Origin: JAFGRR01 sp964563855
GTDB lineage: Bacteria > Planctomycetota > Phycisphaerae > UBA1845 > Fen-1342
Assembly: GCA_964563855.1 (NCBI GenBank)
Contig: CAZLYU010000057.1
Span: 1 to 22,295 of the forward strand
DNA length: 22,295 nt
Direction: 5' to 3'
Shown in pieces: positions 8,355 to 17,243 of the stretch. The stretch's first letter is position 1. Every line of letters begins with the position of its first letter. Under the pieces are notes generated by a model. It searched no databases and had not been told where the DNA came from. It was given only the letters and a program-made list of their open reading frames with translations. Position numbers and translations under genes: made by a program.

Positions 8355-8380
8355 CCGCCGACCGTTCTCCGGCGGTTTTT
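8355..8380. terminator. Candidate intrinsic terminator between the two secreted-protein genes
   Basis: CCGCCG (8355-8360) / CGGCGG (8370-8375), with a 9-base loop. On the plus strand five T's follow directly (8376-8380). On the minus strand, the direction of the flanking genes, a weaker ATTTT lies a few bases beyond the stem. It may end the upstream 2.8-kb gene, but the better U-tract points the other way. Confidence 0.35.
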
Positions 8381-8435
8381 GACCGTCGCGCAGAATATCC
8401 GTGCGACTCGGCGTCGGCAAACGCGCCGGCGCCCT

Positions 8436-11201
8436 CTACCGGCCGGCACGCTCGTTAACGCCGCGCCAGTCGGCGAGATCGAGCTGCGCCTCCGCGATCA
8501 ACTGCGAGAGCGGCGCCAGCCCCTCGTCCCGCAGCAGCCGCGTCAGCAGCCCGCGAATCTCCGAGCGTCGGTGCAGCAGCCAATACTCGGGCGGCAACAC
8601 CACATTCACCAGATCAACCGCGACGATTTCGTCCGTCTGCTGGTTCATCCGGAAGACCTGACCGCCCGCGTCCGGCAAGCGCGCGAAGTAGAAGAATCGC
8701 GGATCCCGGCGCTCGTATGGCGCCGACTCCGGGATCAGCGCCGCGTGCGGCTGATCTCCCGGCAGTTCGCGACGCCGCATCGCCCCGGTCGCACGATCCC
8801 AGACCAACAGCCCCTGATCGCTCAGAAGATAGAGACGCTCATCCAGCCCCTTCGCTGCGTCCGCCTCGATCGACGCGGCGCCCCGCGGCGCCGCGCGGGG
8901 GTAAAACCGCGGCGGGCGCGGCAATCGGCAAGCGTCCATCACCTGAACACTGTCGAGGGTTACGCCATGTCTTCGGTCTATCAGCAGTTGTGGACCGCCG
9001 CGCAGCATCACGTGCGTCACCGCTGGTGCGTTCGGCGTCGGTACGGCGCCGCTGATCTCGGGATGGTTCGGATCGGTCGTGTAAGCCGCGAAGGAGCGGA
9101 CGTCGACGCGGAGAAACTCGCCGTCTTCGGCTTCCGGGTCGGCGGCGTCGGTGCGTGCATTCCACGCCGTAACGGCGTCGTCGAGGTGCGAGAAAAACGG
9201 CGCGAGCTGCGCGTGGAAGACGCGGATCGCGGTCGGTTCGAGATTGAATTGTCGACCCGTCTCCCCGGCCTGCGTGATCTCGATCACGCGCCGCCGGTCG
9301 TAAACCCACGCGCGACCACTAGCGCGATCAAACCCAAGCCAAGGAAATTGCCACGGCCCCGGCCACCACTCCGGCGACGGGGGCGCCATCGGCCGCCAAC
9401 TTCCGCCACTCGGATCAAAGATCGCCAGTTGCGCGTCGGCGGTCAGCACCAACCACGACTGCTGCAGCGGGACGGCCGCGAGCACGCGAACGCCGCCCGC
9501 GACTGCTTCGCCGTGCGCCGCTCGAAACGCGTGCGTCGTCGTGAGCACGTCGGCGCCGACGAAGCCGGTCGACGGCGCATCCGATTCATCCGCAGCCAGC
9601 GCTCGCAGCGCGGCGACCTCGGCACGTCCGGCCGCGGCCACATCATCGTCGGCAGCTCGGCGGAGCAACGCGCTGACCCGGTCAAAACGCGCCAGCGCAG
9701 GGCCTTCCCGCGCGTACTCGAGGCGCGCGATCGCCGGCGCGAACCGCGCCCATTGGTCCGCCGTCATCGCTTCGACCAAACGGAGTGCGTCGCGATGAAC
9801 GGCGTCGGCATTGTTCGCCGTCACGCCGTACAGCATCCACCAAAAGTAGTCGGGCAAACCGGGATGTCCGGGCCGCGCGACGAGATCGCGCAGCTCGATG
9901 ACGTCTTCATCTTCGGGAAAGCGATACTGGAAGAAGGCCAGCCGAGCCGCGATCTCCGGATTCTGCACCGTGTAGACGCCGTCGTCGGGGCTTGGCGGCT
10001 GCGCCAGCAAGGGTCGCGCATACGCCTTGAACGCAGTAAGCGCACCCCGCGGATCGCCCGCAAAAAACGGCAGCCATGCGTCGGTGTCGACCCGCACCCA
10101 TTTCTGTAGATTTCCGGACCCACGCAGCAGTTGGCTGCGCGGTTCGATGAGCCGGCAACACTCGGCCCGCAAGTCGAGCGCGGCGCACATCCAACTCACC
10201 ACGGCCAACATATTCCCACCCGTGCGGGCGTCGCGTTCGCTGGCGTTGAGACGCTGGCGAAACTGGCTCCAAAGCTCGCTCGACCGAACGATCGCCGACG
10301 CGTAGCGCCGCGCAGGAACCAAGACGCGCTGCACGCGCAAGTCAGGGTCGCCTTCGCCGGACCGCGCTCCGTCGCCCCACAGTCGCCACGCGAGCGCGTG
10401 CGGCGCGGTCGCCGGCCCTGCGAGGTCGAGCATTGACGGCGCCGTCCATTCGTTACGCGACGGCACCGGCTCGACCAGGTCGCGCCGGTCAGCGAGCAAA
10501 CGTTCCGCGGTCGGAGCGTCGCCCGCAGTAAAGGCAATCAGCGCGAAGAGCTCATCCCCAAGCGCCGCACGCACATGGTCGACGCCGATCGACTTGACGA
10601 CCGCATACGACTGTTCGACACACCCGTCGGCGTAGAGCCGCACGATCCGTGCCGCGTCGGCGCCGAGCGGCGGCGTGATCTCTGCGACGTTGCGAACTTG
10701 GAGCGGGTCGAAGCCCGTCACCTCACGCGGACCGGCCGCCCCGTACACGCGCACATCCACCGCGCGGCCGGGTCGCGTGCGACTCTGGTACTGGACGCGA
10801 TCGCGGACGCGGCGCCCATTCACGTGTGTGATCAACTCGCCGGGTCGCGCTGCGCTGCTCGGAGTCGCATCGACCACGAGCACAGCGAAGTCGGGCGGCA
10901 GCAGATTCTCCACCACAAACCGCAATCGCCGCCGCACTTCGGGATCTTCCGCAACGGCTAACTGCTCATTCAAAAATGGCGCTGCTTCCGGCGGCGCCTG
11001 CAACAGCCGCTGCATCGCGGCCTCGCGATCCTCGGCCGCAGCCGCGCCCAGCGCCGCCACCTGGCCCGCCAGCGCCCGCTCAGTCAGGTCGTCCAGCGAA
11101 TCGTCGGACGCGGGACGGGTCGGCTCAACGCGCTGATTATCCGCCGGTCGGTCCGCGACGACTGCGAGGAGCCCCAGGCTGATCAGCCACACAATCGACA
11201 T
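8436..11201 (-). CDS. Large secreted protein with PDZ-like domain and propeller-like C-terminus
   Basis: A 921-residue protein I cannot name. It starts with a short hydrophobic export signal (MSIVWLISLGLLAVVA). Residues 45-100 are Ala/Glu-rich helices resembling HEAT-type repeats (AAMQRLLQAPPEAAPFLNE, then DPEVRRRLRFVVENL). A PDZ-like segment follows at about 103-165 (FAVLVVDATPSSAARPGELITHVNGRRV). The middle third is helical. The C-terminal third has blade-like strands (SWLVLTADAQLAIFDPSGGSW; RLYLLSDQGLLVWDRATG), suggesting a beta-propeller. No protease triad is seen. ATG 11201 is preferred because the upstream in-frame extension lacks signal-peptide character and would overlap mrpA antisense. 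A periplasmic or membrane-associated scaffold is the cautious reading. Confidence 0.8.
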   Translation of the reverse strand: MSIVWLISLGLLAVVADRPADNQRVEPTRPASDDSLDDLTERALAGQVAALGAAAAEDREAAMQRLLQAPPEAAPFLNEQLAVAEDPEVRRRLRFVVENLLPPDFAVLVVDATPSSAARPGELITHVNGRRVRDRVQYQSRTRPGRAVDVRVYGAAGPREVTGFDPLQVRNVAEITPPLGADAARIVRLYADGCVEQSYAVVKSIGVDHVRAALGDELFALIAFTAGDAPTAERLLADRRDLVEPVPSRNEWTAPSMLDLAGPATAPHALAWRLWGDGARSGEGDPDLRVQRVLVPARRYASAIVRSSELWSQFRQRLNASERDARTGGNMLAVVSWMCAALDLRAECCRLIEPRSQLLRGSGNLQKWVRVDTDAWLPFFAGDPRGALTAFKAYARPLLAQPPSPDDGVYTVQNPEIAARLAFFQYRFPEDEDVIELRDLVARPGHPGLPDYFWWMLYGVTANNADAVHRDALRLVEAMTADQWARFAPAIARLEYAREGPALARFDRVSALLRRAADDDVAAAGRAEVAALRALAADESDAPSTGFVGADVLTTTHAFRAAHGEAVAGGVRVLAAVPLQQSWLVLTADAQLAIFDPSGGSWRPMAPPSPEWWPGPWQFPWLGFDRASGRAWVYDRRRVIEITQAGETGRQFNLEPTAIRVFHAQLAPFFSHLDDAVTAWNARTDAADPEAEDGEFLRVDVRSFAAYTTDPNHPEISGAVPTPNAPAVTHVMLRGGPQLLIDRRHGVTLDSVQVMDACRLPRPPRFYPRAAPRGAASIEADAAKGLDERLYLLSDQGLLVWDRATGAMRRRELPGDQPHAALIPESAPYERRDPRFFYFARLPDAGGQVFRMNQQTDEIVAVDLVNVVLPPEYWLLHRRSEIRGLLTRLLRDEGLAPLSQLIAEAQLDLADWRGVNERAGR

Positions 11202-11236
11202 CGTTTCAATCCCATGGTGCGCCAACTCGTCCGGCC

Positions 11237-11265
11237 TTGTGACGTCGCGACCTCCGCTGTAGCGT
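11237..11265 (+). promoter_or_regulatory. Weak candidate promoter of the mrp operon
   Basis: TTGTGA (11237-11242) and TAGCGT (11260-11265) are separated by 17 bases, about 75 bases before the mrpA ATG. The matches are 4/6 and 3/6. It is the best pair in the divergent 139-bp gap, but chance is not excluded. Confidence 0.25.
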
Positions 11266-11340
11266 ACCCCGGCTCGGCTAGCCAGGCTGCGCGCGTCCTT
11301 CGCGGTCAGCGCGCCAAGCCTTGTGGGAGTTTCTGCGACG

Positions 11341-13707
11341 ATGCTGCTTGCCTTGTTGGGTCTTCCATTCGTGGCGGCGGCCATCGCTCCGTTGCTGACG
11401 CGCTGGCTGGGACGCTTCGCCGGCATCCTGCTGGCGCTCGGCCCAGCCGCGGGTTTTGTGTGGCTGCTCGGGCAAACGCCAGTCGCCACGCCGCTGCTCA
11501 CTTTCAGCTACGACTGGGCGCCGCAACTCCATATCGCGTTTGCGCTGCGCCTCGACGGGCTCGCCACAGCGTTCGCGCTGCTGGTGACCGGAATCGGCGC
11601 GATCATCCTGATCTATGCGTCGGGCTACATGCGCGGCGAATCGGGCGCCGGTCGACTCTATTGCTATCTGCTGCTGTTCATGGGCGCCATGCTCGGCGTC
11701 GTGCTAGCCGACGACCTCGTCACGCTCTTCGTCTTTTGGGAGCTCACGAGCATCACGTCGTATCTCCTGATCGGCTTCAAGCACAAGTATCAAGAATCGC
11801 GCGACGCCGCACTCCAGGCGTTGCTCATCACCGGCGGCGGCGGACTCGCGCTGCTCGCCGGCCTCATCCTGCTGGCGATGGCCGCGGCGGCTAGCGGACT
11901 GCCCGCCGCCGACTGCTTCCGCATCTCGACGCTGCTCGATCCCGATCGCGTCACGTTCGCTCCAGACGCGTTCGTCAACGTCGCGCTGTTGCTCGTCTTA
12001 CTCGGGGCGTTCACCAAGAGCGCGCAGTGGCCGTTTCACTTCTGGCTGCCCGGTGCAATGGCCGCGCCCACGCCGGTCAGCGCCTATCTGCATTCGGCGA
12101 CCATGGTGAAGGCCGGCGTCTTTCTGCTCGCCCGCATGCATCCCGCGCTGGGCGACCTCCCGCTCTGGCAGGTGCTCGTCACCACCATCGGCGCGATCAC
12201 CATGGCGCTCGCCGCCATCAGCACCATCGGTCAGCATGACCTGAAACGCATACTCGCCTTCTCCACGGTGAGCGTGCTTGGCACGCTGACCATGCTGCTC
12301 GGGCTCGGCGCCGAAGCCGCGATCAAAGCCGCCGTCGTCTTGCTCATGGCGCACGCGCTTTACAAGGCGGCGCTCTTTCTGGTGGCCGGTAGTGTTGATC
12401 ATGCAACCGGCACGCGCGATGTCACCCAGCTCGGCGGCCTGCTCCGCGCGATGCCGCTGACCGCGGCCGTGGCGATGCTCGCCGCGCTCAGCCAGGCCGG
12501 CGCCCCGCCGCTCTTCGGCTTCATCGGCAAAGAGTACAAGTTCAAGGCGATCATCGCGCAGCTCCAAACCGACCCGTTGACGGCTGTGCTGCTCGCCGCG
12601 GCGGTCGTCGCCAGCATCGGTTTGATCGCCGCGGCGCTCATCGTCGCGGTCTGGCCGTTCTTCGGCGCCCGCAAAACCACGCCGCGCCCGCCGCATGAAG
12701 TCGCCCTGACGATGACCATCGGTCCGTTGCTGCTCGCCGTCGGCGGCCTCGCCGTCGGGCTGGCGCCCGGCCCGTTTGACAACCACATCGCGACTCCAAT
12801 GGCGTCGGCGATCGCCGGGGCCGACATGGAAATGAAGCTCAAACTGTGGCACGGCCTCAGCCCCGACGCACTCGCCGCGCTGGGCCTGAGCGCGCTGACG
12901 CTCACGTTGGGCTTCGTGCTGTTCTGGTCGCTGCATAAGACGTTCGACCGGGCTGCGGCGCTGGTCGTGCGGGCGAGTCAGTTCAGCCCCGCGCGCCTCT
13001 ACGCGCTCGCGTTGCCGGCGCTCCTGAGCGGCGCTGCGATCACGATCAACTTCCTTCAGTCCGGAAAGCTGCGCCGCTACATGTTCATCACGATCGCCGC
13101 CACGGTGGCGCTCGTGTCATATCCGCTCATGTTGACGGCGCCGCCGCAGTTCAGCGTCAACGACTTGGTCTGGTATTGGTACGAAGTGTTGCTCGCGGCG
13201 GGTGTGGTCAGCGGCGCCGCGATCACGATTTTCACGACGTCGCGCCTCGCCGCGGCCGCCGCCCTTGGGCTCACCGGGACGTCGATCACGCTGCTGCTGG
13301 CGGTCTTCAGCGCCCCCGACCTCGCCATCACCCTCGTCATGGTTGAGACACTGACCGTCATCCTGCTCGTACTCGTACTGCACAAGCTGCCCAAATTCGG
13401 ACGCCTGCGATCGACCCAGCAACGCATCCGCGATGGCGGGCTCGCGATTCTCGCCGGCGGAATGATGACCGCTCTCGTCCTCGCGTCGTTCGGACTCAAT
13501 CTCCCCTCCGACGTCGCATCGCAGTACGCCGCCAACAGCGTGCCGAGCGCCTACGGCCGCAACGTCGTCAACGTCATCCTCGTCGACTTTCGCGCGCTCG
13601 ATACCCTCGGCGAAATCGTGGTCGTCGCCGTCGCCGCCTTCGGCGTCTACGCCTTGCTGCGGCTCAAGCCGGCTGGAGCTGAAACGCGACGGAGCGACGC
13701 CGCATGA
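11341..13707 (+). CDS. mrpA: Na+/H+ antiporter subunit MrpA
   Basis: A 788-residue polytopic membrane protein, the usual length of full MrpA (a NuoL-like antiporter core plus a C-terminal extension). Core residues are present: Glu134 in FWELTSITSYLL, Lys226 in TKSAQWPFHFWLPGAMAAPTPV, and the LHSATMVKAGVFLLAR and HDLKRILAFSTVS segments that carry the proton path in NuoL-type subunits. The C-terminal 250 residues hold the MrpA-specific helices (FSAPDLAITLVMVETLTVILL; VNVILVDFRALDTLGE). ATG 11341 is preceded by GGGAG (11325-11329); GTG 11323 in the same frame is the alternative. First gene of a complete mrpABCDEFG set; its stop overlaps mrpB (ATGA). Confidence 0.96.
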   Translation: MLLALLGLPFVAAAIAPLLTRWLGRFAGILLALGPAAGFVWLLGQTPVATPLLTFSYDWAPQLHIAFALRLDGLATAFALLVTGIGAIILIYASGYMRGESGAGRLYCYLLLFMGAMLGVVLADDLVTLFVFWELTSITSYLLIGFKHKYQESRDAALQALLITGGGGLALLAGLILLAMAAAASGLPAADCFRISTLLDPDRVTFAPDAFVNVALLLVLLGAFTKSAQWPFHFWLPGAMAAPTPVSAYLHSATMVKAGVFLLARMHPALGDLPLWQVLVTTIGAITMALAAISTIGQHDLKRILAFSTVSVLGTLTMLLGLGAEAAIKAAVVLLMAHALYKAALFLVAGSVDHATGTRDVTQLGGLLRAMPLTAAVAMLAALSQAGAPPLFGFIGKEYKFKAIIAQLQTDPLTAVLLAAAVVASIGLIAAALIVAVWPFFGARKTTPRPPHEVALTMTIGPLLLAVGGLAVGLAPGPFDNHIATPMASAIAGADMEMKLKLWHGLSPDALAALGLSALTLTLGFVLFWSLHKTFDRAAALVVRASQFSPARLYALALPALLSGAAITINFLQSGKLRRYMFITIAATVALVSYPLMLTAPPQFSVNDLVWYWYEVLLAAGVVSGAAITIFTTSRLAAAAALGLTGTSITLLLAVFSAPDLAITLVMVETLTVILLVLVLHKLPKFGRLRSTQQRIRDGGLAILAGGMMTALVLASFGLNLPSDVASQYAANSVPSAYGRNVVNVILVDFRALDTLGEIVVVAVAAFGVYALLRLKPAGAETRRSDAA

Positions 13708-14111
13708 ACTCGCTCATCCTCCAAACCACGAGCCGCTTCCTCCTGGCGCTGCTGGTGCTCTTTTCAATCTTCATGCTGCTGCGCGGGCACAACGACCCAG
13801 GCGGGGGCTTCATCGGCGGGTTGCTCGTCGCCGGGGGCTTCAGCCTCTATGGGCTCGCGTACGACACGCCCTCCGCTCGCCGCATGCTTCGCGTCGACCC
13901 GCGGACGCTGGTCGGTTGGGGCCTTCTGTCGGCCATCCTCAGCGGGTGCGTCGCGATGCTCTCCGGCGACCCCTTCCTCACCGGCCGCTGGACGCCGCTC
14001 GCGCTGCCCGGCGATGTGAAGCTCGGCACGGTGCTGCTGTTTGATATCGGCGTCTACCTGATCGTCTGGGGCGCCGTCCTGCTCATCCTTCTGCCCCTGA
14101 ACGAGGAGTAA
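13704..14111 (+). CDS. mrpB: Na+/H+ antiporter subunit MrpB
   Basis: A 135-residue membrane protein with about four helices. It contains the family hallmark RGHNDPGGGFIGGLLVAGGF (28-47), then GDVKLGTVLLFDIGVYLIVWG near the C-terminus. MrpB is a structural subunit of the Mrp complex next to the MrpA C-terminal extension. The start overlaps the mrpA stop by ATGA. Its final codons (Glu-Glu) contain the Shine-Dalgarno of mrpC. Confidence 0.95.
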   Translation: MNSLILQTTSRFLLALLVLFSIFMLLRGHNDPGGGFIGGLLVAGGFSLYGLAYDTPSARRMLRVDPRTLVGWGLLSAILSGCVAMLSGDPFLTGRWTPLALPGDVKLGTVLLFDIGVYLIVWGAVLLILLPLNEE

Positions 14112-14116
14112 CCCCG

Positions 14117-14464
14117 ATGGTCATCGTGATGGCGATCGTCATCGGACTGCTATACGCCGCCGGACTCTACCTGCTGCTCGCCCGCAGCATCGTGAAGCTC
14201 GTATTCGGCCTCGTGCTGATCAGCCACGCCGCCAACCTCTTAATCATCACGGCAGGCGGCTTGCAGCGCGGCGCGCCGCCGATCATCGCGCGTCGCGCTG
14301 AGACGCTCGCCCCAGGCTATGCCGATCCCTTGCCTCAGGCGCTGGTGCTCACCGCCATCGTCATCAGCTTCGCCGTGCTCGCCTTCACCGCCGTGCTCGT
14401 TAAGCGTGTGTTCCTCACCGCCGGCTCCGACGATTCTGATCACCTGGAAGCGGAGCGCGCATGA
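14117..14464 (+). CDS. mrpC: Na+/H+ antiporter subunit MrpC (NuoK-like)
   Basis: A 115-residue, three-helix NuoK homologue. GLYLLLARSIVKLVFGLVLISHAANLLIIT is the first conserved block, and ADPLPQALVLTAIVISFAVLAF the second, with the PLPQALVLTAIVI motif diagnostic of MrpC. The start is supported by GAGGAG (14103-14108) 8 bases upstream, inside the end of mrpB. The stop overlaps mrpD (ATGA, 14461-14464). Confidence 0.95.
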   Translation: MVIVMAIVIGLLYAAGLYLLLARSIVKLVFGLVLISHAANLLIITAGGLQRGAPPIIARRAETLAPGYADPLPQALVLTAIVISFAVLAFTAVLVKRVFLTAGSDDSDHLEAERA

Positions 14465-16029
14465 GCCTGCTCGTCATTGGTCCGGTTTTGATCCCGCTGC
14501 TCACCTCCGCCGTGCTCATGGCGTTGTGGAGCGCCCCGGCCGGTTGGCAGCGAATCATCGGCGTGATCGGATCACTGCTGCACGTGGCGTCCGCCGTCGC
14601 GCTGGTCGCCCACACGTGGGAGCACGGCGTGATCGCGATGCAATCCGGCGGCTGGCCGGCGCCGTTCGGCATCACGCTCGTCGCCGATCTGCTCAGCGCC
14701 ACGCTCGTGCTCCTGACCGCGGTGATGGGACTCATCGTGATGTGGTACTCGCTCGCCGAAGTCGACGATCAACGCCAGCGTTTCGGCTATTACTCGCTCT
14801 TGCACGTGCTGTTGCTCGGCGTCTGCGGCGCGTTCCTCACGGGCGACGTCTTCAACCTCTTTGTCTTCTTTGAGGTCATGCTCATCGCGAGCTTCGTGCT
14901 GGTCGCGCTCGGCGGTGAGTCGCGTCAATTGCAAGGCGCCCTTACGTACGTCACGCTCAACCTCTTCGCCTCCGCGCTCTTCCTGGCCGCCGTCGGCGTG
15001 CTGCACGGCGCGGTGCACACGCTGAACATGGCCGATCTGCACGTGCGGCTCAGCCTCGTCGCCGACGAGCACGCCTATCTGCTTGCGACCATGCAGACGC
15101 TGTTTCTGGTGGCGTTTGGCGTGAAGGCGGCGATCTTCCCACTCTTCTTCTGGCTGCCAGCGAGCTACACATCCCCGCCGCCGGCGGTCTCCGCCATCTT
15201 CGCCGGCCTGTTGACGAAGGTCGGCGTGTACTCGTTGTTCCGCGTCTTTACGGTCGTCTTCCCGACGCCCGACTGGCTGTTCCACCTGGTGTTGATCATT
15301 GCCGCCGTGACCATGGTGGTCGGTGTGCTGGGGGCGGTCGCACAGATGGAGTTTCGGCAGGTGCTCGCGTTCCACAGCATCAGCCAGATCGGCTACATGG
15401 TGATGGGCGTCGGCCTGTTGGCCGCTCCCGATCCCGAAACGCGCACCATCGCGGTCGCTGCGATGCTCGTCTACATGGTGCACCACGGGCTCGTGAAGGG
15501 AAATCTCTTCCTGATCAGCGGCGCCGTCCACGCGCTCCGCGGAACCTTTGCGCTCAAACCGCTCGGCGGTCTCGCGGGAGCGGCGCCGTGGCTCGCCGCA
15601 CTGTTCCTGATCACGGCGCTCAGCCTCGCCGGCATCCCGCCCCTGTCGGGCTTCTGGGCGAAGTTCATCATCATTCGCGCCGGCTTCGACGCCGCCGCCT
15701 GGTGGGCGACCGCGGCCGCGCTCGCCACCGGTCTGCTTACACTGCTGAGCATGGTGAAGATCTGGAACGAGGCCTTCTGGAAACCAGCGCCCGCCGAGGC
15801 GCCGGCCGACGGGGCCGGCCCGCGGCTCACGTTCGCGCGCGTCGCGCCCATCGCGGCGTTGGTGCTGCTCATCACGGCGATCGGCGTGTATCCGAGCGGC
15901 ATCCTCGAGCTGGCGCATGAGGCCGCGCGACAGGCGCTCGACGTCGACGCCTACGTCGCCGCCGTCAATCTGCAGAATGCGATCAACGCCGAGCCGTTGG
16001 CGGCGGTCGCGGAGACGGCCGCGCCATGA
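14461..16029 (+). CDS. mrpD: Na+/H+ antiporter subunit MrpD (NuoM/N-like)
   Basis: A 522-residue antiporter-like membrane protein. Key charged residues are in place: Glu138 in FNLFVFFEVMLIASFVL, Lys222 in FGVKAAIFPLFFWLPASYTSPPP, Lys253 in GLLTKVGVYSLFR, and HSISQIGYMVMGVG. MrpD and MrpA are the two candidate ion-translocating subunits. The soluble C-terminal tail is Ala-rich. Overlaps mrpC upstream and mrpE downstream by ATGA on both sides. Confidence 0.96.
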   Translation: MSLLVIGPVLIPLLTSAVLMALWSAPAGWQRIIGVIGSLLHVASAVALVAHTWEHGVIAMQSGGWPAPFGITLVADLLSATLVLLTAVMGLIVMWYSLAEVDDQRQRFGYYSLLHVLLLGVCGAFLTGDVFNLFVFFEVMLIASFVLVALGGESRQLQGALTYVTLNLFASALFLAAVGVLHGAVHTLNMADLHVRLSLVADEHAYLLATMQTLFLVAFGVKAAIFPLFFWLPASYTSPPPAVSAIFAGLLTKVGVYSLFRVFTVVFPTPDWLFHLVLIIAAVTMVVGVLGAVAQMEFRQVLAFHSISQIGYMVMGVGLLAAPDPETRTIAVAAMLVYMVHHGLVKGNLFLISGAVHALRGTFALKPLGGLAGAAPWLAALFLITALSLAGIPPLSGFWAKFIIIRAGFDAAAWWATAAALATGLLTLLSMVKIWNEAFWKPAPAEAPADGAGPRLTFARVAPIAALVLLITAIGVYPSGILELAHEAARQALDVDAYVAAVNLQNAINAEPLAAVAETAAP

Positions 16030-16499
16030 ACGTGTTCATGCTGAACCTGGTGCTCGCCATCATTTGGCGCGCCGCCACCGGCTACCCCGGGCTCGCGAAT
16101 ATCCTGCTCGGTTTCGTCATCGGCTACTTCGTGTTGCTCTGGCTGCGGCCGCTCACGGGGCACAGCCCGTACTTCCGAAAGCTGCCGCAGACCATCCGGT
16201 TCCTGGTCTTCTTCGCGCAGGAGCTGTTCCTCTCCAATCTGCGCGTCGCGTGGGATGTCGTGACCCCCAAGGCTTATCGCCAACCCGGCGTGGTCGCGAT
16301 TCCGCTCGACGCCAAGACCGACATCGAGATCACGCTGCTGGCCAATCTCATCACGCTCACGCCGGGTACGCTCAGCATGGACGTGTCGGACGATCGCAAA
16401 GTGCTCTACGTTCACGGTATGTTTGTTGACGATGTCGAGGCCTTTCGCCGCGGCATCAAAGAAGGATTCGAGAAACGCGTCTTGGAGCTGTTGCGCTAA
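16026..16499 (+). CDS. mrpE: Na+/H+ antiporter subunit MrpE
   Basis: A 157-residue subunit with two N-terminal membrane helices (NLVLAIIWRAATG; NILLGFVIGYFVLLWL) and a cytoplasmic domain. Family marks are FAQELFLSNLRVAWDVVTP, then LLANLITLTPGTLSMDVSDD and LYVHGMFVDD. MrpE is needed for assembly and activity of the complex. Overlaps the mrpD stop (ATGA at 16026). The mrpF coding frame begins within about 10-26 bases after its stop. Confidence 0.95.
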   Translation: MNVFMLNLVLAIIWRAATGYPGLANILLGFVIGYFVLLWLRPLTGHSPYFRKLPQTIRFLVFFAQELFLSNLRVAWDVVTPKAYRQPGVVAIPLDAKTDIEITLLANLITLTPGTLSMDVSDDRKVLYVHGMFVDDVEAFRRGIKEGFEKRVLELLR

Positions 16500-16509
16500 A
16501 GACGCGTGT

Positions 16510-16791
16510 TTGCGGAGTGGCGCTACGGAAACGTTCTGGAACATCCTGTTGTTGGCGCTGGCCGGCGCGATCATCTTTACCGGGATCCGCCTCATCCGCG
16601 GACCGAGTCTCGCCGATCGCGTCCTCGCGCTCGATGTGATCGCGGCCATCGCCGTTGCCGCGGCGACGGTCTACGCCGTCGCGCATCGCCAGCCGGTGTT
16701 TCTCGACGTCGCCATTGTCATCGCACTGGTCAGCTTTGTCGCCACGGTCGCGTTCGCCAAGTTCATCGAACGACAGGGAATCCGGCGATGA
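16510..16791 (+). CDS. mrpF: Na+/H+ antiporter subunit MrpF, non-standard start likely
   Basis: A small three-helix subunit of about 90 residues. The conserved core NILLLALAGAIIFTGIRLIRGPSLADRVLALDVI and VAIVIALVSFVATVAFAKFIER is intact. There is no ATG or GTG near the expected N-terminus. The in-frame options after the mrpE stop are TTG 16510 (reported here, no Shine-Dalgarno of its own) and ACG 16525, which lies 7 bases after GGAG (16514-16517) and exactly where MrpF homologues begin. If ACG is used, the protein starts x-ETFWNILLL. A C-for-T change or sequencing error at 16526 is the simple alternative. Its stop overlaps mrpG (ATGA). Confidence 0.88.
   Translation: MRSGATETFWNILLLALAGAIIFTGIRLIRGPSLADRVLALDVIAAIAVAAATVYAVAHRQPVFLDVAIVIALVSFVATVAFAKFIERQGIRR
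16514..16527 (+). promoter_or_regulatory. Shine-Dalgarno GGAG followed by an ACG codon (mrpF start region)
   Basis: GGAG (16514-16517), 7 bases, then ACG (16525-16527) in the mrpF frame. It is the only ribosome-binding-like site between mrpE and the mrpF core, and it points to a non-AUG start. Confidence 0.45.
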
Positions 16792-17219
16792 TGGTCATAC
16801 TCGAGTGGGGCGGCGTCGTGCTCGGCGTGGTCGGCGTGGCGCTCATCTGCCTCGCCGCGCTCGGCGTGGTCGTCATGCCCGATCTCTACACCCGGATGCA
16901 GGCCGCCAGCAAAGCCGCCACGCTCGGCGCCGCGTGCGTCTTGCTCGGCGCCGCCGCGGCGTTCGGTGAGGGCGGCGTCGCGGTGCGCGCGCTGCTCGTG
17001 GTCACCTTCCTCTTTCTCACCGCGCCTGTCGCCGCGCACATGCTCGCCCGCGCCGGCTACTGCTCGGGCGCACCCCTGGCAGACGGAACGGCGGTCGACG
17101 AGCTCGACGCATGTTACGACCCTAAAACGCACGCCCTCGCCAGCGCGCCCTCCGTCGAACCGCCGGCGCCTGCAACGAATGACGATGCATCCGACGCCAA
17201 CGCCGCGTCCACTCCCTAA
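16788..17219 (+). CDS. mrpG: Na+/H+ antiporter subunit MrpG
   Basis: A 143-residue MrpG with three membrane helices in the first 95 residues. It contains the family signature LAALGVVVMPDLYTRMQAASKAATLGAACVLLG and FLFLTAPVAAHMLARAGY. The last 45 residues are a polar, Ala/Pro/Thr-rich tail (from about LADGTAVDELDA), somewhat longer than in typical MrpG. ATG 16788 overlaps the mrpF stop; the second ATG at 16791 is possible. It closes the seven-subunit set, making this a group 1 (mrpABCDEFG) operon. Confidence 0.94.
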   Translation: MMVILEWGGVVLGVVGVALICLAALGVVVMPDLYTRMQAASKAATLGAACVLLGAAAAFGEGGVAVRALLVVTFLFLTAPVAAHMLARAGYCSGAPLADGTAVDELDACYDPKTHALASAPSVEPPAPATNDDASDANAASTP

Positions 17220-17243
17220 CTGCGCACGACGGGCCGCGCCCCC

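Noticed and set aside
8283..10109. A 608-codon plus-strand open frame
   Set aside because: It lies antisense to the PDZ-type secreted protein and the start of the LTXXQ gene. Its product is Arg-rich, low in complexity and without domains, which is usual for shadow frames in high-GC DNA.
11998..12936. A 312-codon minus-strand open frame
   Set aside because: Antisense to mrpA with the same charged, repeat-like composition as other shadows.
14572..15918. A 448-codon minus-strand open frame
   Set aside because: Entirely antisense to mrpD, which is certain. The product is His/Glu/Arg/Gln-rich, the typical antisense image of a membrane protein rich in Leu/Val/Ala codons.
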